Positions 60,094 to 64,000 of a stretch of DNA of 64,000 bases are shown one piece after another (the stretch's first letter is position 1; the number at the start of each line of letters is the position of its first letter). The stretch is from Burkholderia glumae LMG 2196 = ATCC 33617. GTDB lineage: Bacteria > Pseudomonadota > Gammaproteobacteria > Burkholderiales > Burkholderiaceae. Made by a program: the position numbers and the translations under genes. The stretch spans positions 310,001 through 374,000 of the forward strand of contig NZ_CP009434.1 in the NCBI RefSeq assembly GCF_000960995.1, in the 5' to 3' direction. The notes under the pieces are model-generated. The model was not told the origin of the DNA. It did not search any database and was given only the letters and a program-made list of their open reading frames with translations.

Positions 60094-61473
60094 ATGGCCA
60101 CCAAGCGCGCGAAGAAAACCGATGTCGATGTGGTGAACGCCAGCTCCGCCGAACTGCGAAAGGCGGTCGAGGCGATCGCCATCCAGCCGAAGAGCGGCAA
60201 GATCACGCTGCTGACCCGCAAGCTCTTCAACGTTCTGCTCGCCGTGGCGCAGCAGGCCGACGATTCCGGCGACACGTATCGTGCGCTGCTGTCCGACATC
60301 GTCGCAAACTCCGCCTTTGATTCGAACGACACCGCGCTCGTCAAGGAACACCTGCGGCGCATGGTGTCGGTGCAGGTGGAATGGAGCACCGGCACGTCGA
60401 GCCAGAAGCCGGGCCGCAAGTGGGGCATCTCGACGCTGATCGCCGACGCGGAAATTCTCGAGGATCCGGCCACGCGCCGCGTCTGGGTCGAATTCTCATT
60501 CGCGCCGAAGATCAAGAAGAAGCTGCTGGACCCGGTGCAGTACGCGCGCCTGAGCCTGCAGTTCCAGAGCCAGCTGCGCAGCAGCGCAGGCCTCGCCCTC
60601 TATGAGATCTGCGTGCGCTACCTGACGAACCCGAGCCATCTGACGATGCGCGAGCCGTGGGAATGGTGGCGCCCGATCCTGTCGGGAACCCCCGACACCG
60701 AGGCCGGCGACGAGGCCAAGCGCGAGTACAAGTACTTCAAGCGCGATTATCTGCGCCCGGCAATCGCCGAGGTCAACGCCGTCACGAACATCTTCGTCGA
60801 ATTGATCGAACACCGTGAAGGGCGCCGCGTGGCCGAGATCCAGTTCCGCGTGTCCGAGCGCAAGCAGCCGATGCTCGCGCTCGACGAGCATCCGAACGTG
60901 TTCGACAGCACGCTCGTGGACCGGATGGTGAAGATCGGCATCCCGCTGAAGGAAGCGCAGACGCTCTATGCCGATAGCGAGGAAAACCGGATTCGCGCGG
61001 CACTGCAGATGACCGAGCAGCGCATGCGCAGCACGACGCTGCCGCCGGTGCGCAGCGCGGCGGCACTGTTCAAGGATGCGTTGAAGAAGGGGTACGCGCC
61101 GCCCGTGGCCGAGCCTGCCGATGCGCTGCCGGGCGGCACCGCGGGCAAGCTGGCCGCGGTGGCGTCGGCAACCGGCGTGGCCGACGATCCGAAGGCGCGC
61201 CTGCGCGGCGAGTACGACGCGTACCGCCGCAAGGAGGCGAAGGCCTTGTATGAGGAACAGGGCGAGGCCGAGCGCGAACTCGCGCGCACGTCGTTCGAGA
61301 GCGACGTGCTGCCGGCGCTCGGCTCGCATTTGCGTGACGACTGGCGCCGGCGCGGCCTCGACTCGAAACTCGTCGAAACCGCGTTTTTCGACTGGCTGGC
61401 GCTGAAAACTTGGGGCGAGCCGACCGACGGTGATCTGCTCGCATTCACGCTGAATCAGTCGCGCGCGGCTTGA
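60094..61473 (+). CDS. repA: replication initiator, Rep_3 (RepB/RepE) family
   Basis: A 459-residue initiator. Residues about 30-250 hold the two winged helices of Rep_3 (LLTRKLFNVLLAVAQQADDS, ...SAGLALYEICVRYLTNPSHL, then WWRPILSGT and YKYFKRDYLRPAIAEVNAVT), the pattern of iteron-binding proteins of plasmids and of Burkholderia chromosome 2. A C-terminal extension of about 170 residues (VRSAAALFKDALKKGYAPPV and helical tail) makes it longer than plasmid RepE. It binds the iterons upstream and initiates replication with host DnaA. No strong ribosome site precedes ATG 60094. Confidence 0.9.
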   Translation: MATKRAKKTDVDVVNASSAELRKAVEAIAIQPKSGKITLLTRKLFNVLLAVAQQADDSGDTYRALLSDIVANSAFDSNDTALVKEHLRRMVSVQVEWSTGTSSQKPGRKWGISTLIADAEILEDPATRRVWVEFSFAPKIKKKLLDPVQYARLSLQFQSQLRSSAGLALYEICVRYLTNPSHLTMREPWEWWRPILSGTPDTEAGDEAKREYKYFKRDYLRPAIAEVNAVTNIFVELIEHREGRRVAEIQFRVSERKQPMLALDEHPNVFDSTLVDRMVKIGIPLKEAQTLYADSEENRIRAALQMTEQRMRSTTLPPVRSAAALFKDALKKGYAPPVAEPADALPGGTAGKLAAVASATGVADDPKARLRGEYDAYRRKEAKALYEEQGEAERELARTSFESDVLPALGSHLRDDWRRRGLDSKLVETAFFDWLALKTWGEPTDGDLLAFTLNQSRAA

Positions 61474-61829
61474 GCAGGCAGGCGGTCGCGCGCGCGCGGC
61501 CTTGTCGCTTACGCCCGGAATTTTTTGAAAAGCCGAATCTGTATTGAACAGGTTCGGCTTTTTTGTTTTGGCCGGGCAGGCGGAACGGACGGGCGGCGAA
61601 GCGCGGTCATCCGTGTCTCAGGCGTGCGGCGGACGGGATTTTCCACCGGCCGCTTCAATGCGCCGGGCCGGTTTGCTGGGTTGCCGGGCGCGCGGGGCGG
61701 AACGCTCGGCGCGAAGGAGCGTGAAACGGCGCGGCTGCGGGGGATTCGGCCGGGCGGGCCAGACAGCCGGCGTGCGCGTCGCACCGTTTGCCGGTATTGC
61801 CGGCAAACGGGCCTGAACGACTGGCGGCG
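61474..61829. other. gap between repA and parB with two hairpins
   Basis: About 356 bp without a gene. It contains the repA terminator (61528-61562) and a hairpin after parB (61784-61810: CCGTTTGCCGG, TATTG loop, CCGGCAAACGG), 20 bp beyond the parB stop. No iteron or parS is seen in it. Confidence 0.7.
61528..61562 (+). terminator. intrinsic terminator of repA
   Basis: AAAAGCCGAA / TTCGGCTTTT with an additional inner CTGT/ACAG pairing and a run of six T (61559-61564). It lies 55 bases after the repA stop. Confidence 0.85.
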
Positions 61830-62879
61830 TCAGTTCAGCAGCATCTTCTCGAGTTGCTGCAGGATTTCATCGCGCTTTTCACGCGTCAGGCCACGCAGCC
61901 GGAGCTCGAGCCGGTCCTCGCCATACGACTTCAGATCACCGACCGTCGAGCCGTTCATCTTGATCTCGTGACGTTGCGCATAGCGCTGGCGGCCCGCCGG
62001 CTTCGCGTTCTCCTGCGTGCTCGCCCTGCCCTTCACGATGTCGGCGACCTGGCGCGTGCTCAGGTCGTCGGACAGGATCTTGTTGATCAGCCGCAGTGTG
62101 GCCTCGGTCCCGCGCGCCGCGTGATAGCGGCCGACCTGGTAGGCCATGTTAGAGCCGAAACGATCGGTGCGCGTGACCATCTCCTGCATCACCGCTTCAG
62201 GCAGCTTGCCGATCGACAGCGCGACGGCGATCGTCGATTCATCGATGCCAAGATGCTCGGCCAGTTCCTTCTGACTCTGGAAATACTTTTCTTCCAGGAA
62301 CCGGCGCCAGACGACGGCATTGTCGAAGACCGTCTGTGAATCGCGCTGGACATTCAGATCGTAGCCAAGCTTGTAGCTCTCGATGCCGATCGGGATGTCG
62401 ACCACGATCGCCTTCACCGATTCCTTGTTCGCTTCCTTGAGCGCGCGCACGCGCCGGCCGCCGTCGCTGACGAAGAAGGTGCCGGGGTTCTCGTAGTCGG
62501 GGATCACGTGGATCGCCTGCTGCTGCCCCTGCTTCGCTAGGTTGACGGCAAGCTCGGCGATCGACGACTTCAGATAAAAGTGCCGCGGATTGAACGGGCT
62601 GGCCTTGATGGCCTTCAGCGGGAGCTCGATGATCTGGCCGGGCTGATACCGGTTGGCGATGCGCCATGCATGATATTGCGCCGATTCGTCGGTTGGCTCG
62701 GCCGGCGGCGTCTGCACGATCGTGACGGGGATGTCCTTCTTCGACGATTTTGCCGGCGCCGGCGCGTCCGGCTTCACAAGGCCGTCGATGGCGTTCAGCC
62801 GGTCGAGCGCCGTGCGCTTTTCGCTCGTCGTCGTATCGGGGCGCGCCTGGAAGCCTTTGGCGAATTGGGAGGGTTTCAT
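61830..62879 (-). CDS. parB: chromosome-partitioning protein ParB
   Basis: A 349-residue centromere-binding protein. The N-terminal part to about residue 85 is variable. The ParB/Srx CTPase domain follows with SPFNPRHFYLKSSIAELAVN, then QGQQQAIHVIP, and FVSDGGRRVRALKEANKE, a GGRRxRA variant of the CTP-binding GERRxRA motif. The helix-turn-helix is QKELAEHLGIDESTIAVALS. It binds parS (TTTATGCGCATAAA), spreads and clamps DNA, and works with ParA. Its start ATG 62879 follows AAAGGACCCTGA, a ribosome site that merges with a parS in the 24-bp gap. It ends near a hairpin. Confidence 0.95.
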   Translation of the reverse strand: MKPSQFAKGFQARPDTTTSEKRTALDRLNAIDGLVKPDAPAPAKSSKKDIPVTIVQTPPAEPTDESAQYHAWRIANRYQPGQIIELPLKAIKASPFNPRHFYLKSSIAELAVNLAKQGQQQAIHVIPDYENPGTFFVSDGGRRVRALKEANKESVKAIVVDIPIGIESYKLGYDLNVQRDSQTVFDNAVVWRRFLEEKYFQSQKELAEHLGIDESTIAVALSIGKLPEAVMQEMVTRTDRFGSNMAYQVGRYHAARGTEATLRLINKILSDDLSTRQVADIVKGRASTQENAKPAGRQRYAQRHEIKMNGSTVGDLKSYGEDRLELRLRGLTREKRDEILQQLEKMLLN

Positions 62880-62888
62880 TCAGGGTCC

Positions 62889-62902
62889 TTTATGCGCATA
62901 AA
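62889..62902. promoter_or_regulatory. parS site 1, in the parA-parB gap
   Basis: TTTATGCGCATAAA, part of the 16-bp palindrome CTTTATGCGCATAAAG (62888-62903). The final AAAG on the minus strand begins the parB ribosome site. Same core as sites at 63667 and 63886. Confidence 0.9.
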
Positions 62903-62903
62903 G

Positions 62904-63566
62904 TCAGGGCAGCATGGCGACGATCTCGTCGGCGCACGCGCGTATTTCCGCAGCGGCGAGCCTTGCGCCACGATCGTTCATCTGCAGCACGGTCTGGCCA
63001 AGCGCCATCGCCTGCTTGTAGGCCTCGCGCGTGGGGATCTGCGTCTTCAGCAACGGGAAGCCCAGTTCCTCGATCGCACGCTTCAATTCCCGTGTCAGCA
63101 TGCGCTTCTCTTCGGTCTTGTTCAGCAGGAATACGGCGCGCAGGTCCTCGTTCATCACCTGGGCCTGCTGGATCAGCTTGACGAGGCCGACGCTCGACCA
63201 GTAATCGGCCGGGGATGACGAGGTGGGCACCACTGCCACGGTGGCGGCCAGCAGCACGACGCCGGAAACCTTCTCGGTGATCGAGGGCGGGCAGTCGACG
63301 ACGATGATGTCGTAGTCGTTGATGAACTTCTTGATCTCGCGATGAATTTGGCCACCGGCTTCGGCAAGGTTCACGACGGGAAACGGAATGCCGTTCTCGG
63401 CATCGCCCGACGCGCTGGACCAATGGACGAGCGTGTTTTGCCCGTCGGCATCGACGACGAGGACGCGCTTTCCTTTCTCATGGAATGCCGCGCCGAGGTG
63501 CATGGCGATAGTGCTTTTTCCGACGCCACCCTTCTGTTGCGTGACCGCAATGATTTCGGCTGCCAA
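62904..63566 (-). CDS. parA: chromosome-partitioning ATPase ParA
   Basis: A 220-residue Walker-type ATPase of the short (type Ib / Soj-like) form without an N-terminal helix-turn-helix. VTQQKGGVGKSTIAMHLGAA contains the deviant Walker A KGGVGKST, DADGQ is the A' motif and IIVVDCPPS is Walker B. The start codon is TTG at 63566, chosen because AGGAGTG lies 6 bases upstream and MAAEIIAVTQ is the family start. It moves ParB-parS complexes along the nucleoid. It is followed after 24 bp by parB. Confidence 0.95.
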   Translation of the reverse strand: MAAEIIAVTQQKGGVGKSTIAMHLGAAFHEKGKRVLVVDADGQNTLVHWSSASGDAENGIPFPVVNLAEAGGQIHREIKKFINDYDIIVVDCPPSITEKVSGVVLLAATVAVVPTSSSPADYWSSVGLVKLIQQAQVMNEDLRAVFLLNKTEEKRMLTRELKRAIEELGFPLLKTQIPTREAYKQAMALGQTVLQMNDRGARLAAAEIRACADEIVAMLP

Positions 63567-63666
63567 TTTTCACTCCTGTTTTGATCGTCGAAATTTTACC
63601 CGATGAATTTCTTATTTCAATGGATATGTGATGAATCGGCGGAAAACTGGCCATCTGGCCGATGGG

Positions 63667-63680
63667 TTTATGCGCATAAA
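63667..63680. promoter_or_regulatory. parS site 2
   Basis: TTTATGCGCATAAA flanked by G on both sides (GTTTATGCGCATAAAG), about 100 bp upstream of parA. Identical 14-bp core to sites 1 and 3. Confidence 0.92.
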
Positions 63681-63883
63681 GCGGGCTGCCTGCTATGCCG
63701 AGAAGACGAGACGACGAGCATTGGCATGCGCGGCAGCGACAGCCGGCGGCCGGGTCCGTGGCGTGTGGTGGGGCACATGGGGATGAAGCTGCCTGGACGT
63801 GGGCGTGAACGCAGCCGGAAAGGGAGGTGGCCCCGCTCCCGAGCAAGCGCGGAGGGCGAGCTTCATGCGATGCGGCGTTCGCT

Positions 63884-63901
63884 GGTTTATGCGCATAAAC
63901 C
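63884..63901. promoter_or_regulatory. parS site 3
   Basis: GGTTTATGCGCATAAACC is an 18-bp perfect palindrome, the most complete of the three. It includes the GTTTATGCGCATAAAC form that I recall as the chromosome-2 parS of Burkholderia. Confidence 0.93.
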
Positions 63902-64000
63902 GTCGCCTCCGCGCCACGGTCGATTCACAACGGCGTTTCGCTTTCCGGTGATCGCCCCGCTCACTGCGGCCGGCTGCGCGGACACGTGGCGCGATTCGTC

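Larger units (their letters stand above)
63567..64000. other. gene-free region upstream of parA with two parS sites
   Basis: About 430 bp with no supportable gene. It holds the parAB promoter (AT-rich around 63570-63660) and parS sites 2 and 3. Overlapping short frames on both strands are not convincing. The window ends here. Confidence 0.7.

Overview
The window is about 69% GC and has the gene content, codon use and origin organisation of a Burkholderia secondary chromosome (chromosome 2). Positions 54-64 kb hold the replication and partition module. It consists of a Rep_3-type initiator (60094-61473), an upstream array of about 20 copies of a 19-bp iteron (core GGTGAG...CGGGA; 58057-58985 and 59841-59970), parA/parB, and three copies of the palindrome TTTATGCGCATAAA, which I recall as the chromosome-2 parS of Burkholderia. 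A KfrA-like coiled-coil protein and a degenerate tyrosine-recombinase-like protein lie beside it. A plant-associated species of the glumae/gladioli/plantarii group is an inference, based on an hrp/PIP-box-controlled effector candidate at 32 kb.

Layout. 0-10 kb: start of pobA and a divergent LysR regulator, folE-folM-like pair, serine acetyltransferase, universal stress protein and an Fnr with its Fe-S cysteines, argP/argO, then an esterase-ohr-tetR unit with three matching operator dyads. 10.9-24.4 kb: an island rich in small stress-type proteins (DUF2795, DUF1328, DUF3008, DUF892, DUF2591, PRC-barrel), a Na+/H+ antiporter, a PSD/PsiD-like decarboxylase, two sigma-54 activators and a consensus -24/-12 promoter. 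It also holds one intact IS5-family element (22187-23100) and an MgtC-like protein. 24.5-29.4 kb: a complete EmrA-EmrB-outer-membrane-factor efflux operon whose EmrA carries a 12-bp VNTR. 29.8-42.4 kb: a PoxB/acetolactate-synthase-like ThDP enzyme, DUF3175, the effector candidate, a xanthine/uracil-type permease, a YqjI/YqjH-like nickel/iron pair, a PAP2 phosphatase and an acetoacetate decarboxylase - 3-hydroxybutyrate dehydrogenase - patatin operon. 42.5-54.7 kb: glucarate catabolism (kdgD, gudD, GntR), tartrate dehydrogenase with LysR, a TetR/YceI pair, and threonine catabolism (kbl-tdh) with an XRE-cupin regulator.

Most genes fall into small metabolic modules that sit next to their own regulator, and the regulator's likely operator can often be read as a dyad in the shared promoter. 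The most unusual signals are: (i) seven iteron copies outside the main origin array, up to 55 kb away, all intergenic and all in inverted orientation; (ii) the PIP-box gene encoding two PPxY motifs; (iii) a parS lying in the 24-bp parA-parB gap and merging with the parB ribosome binding site; (iv) a recombinase-like protein at the origin that has lost its catalytic residues.
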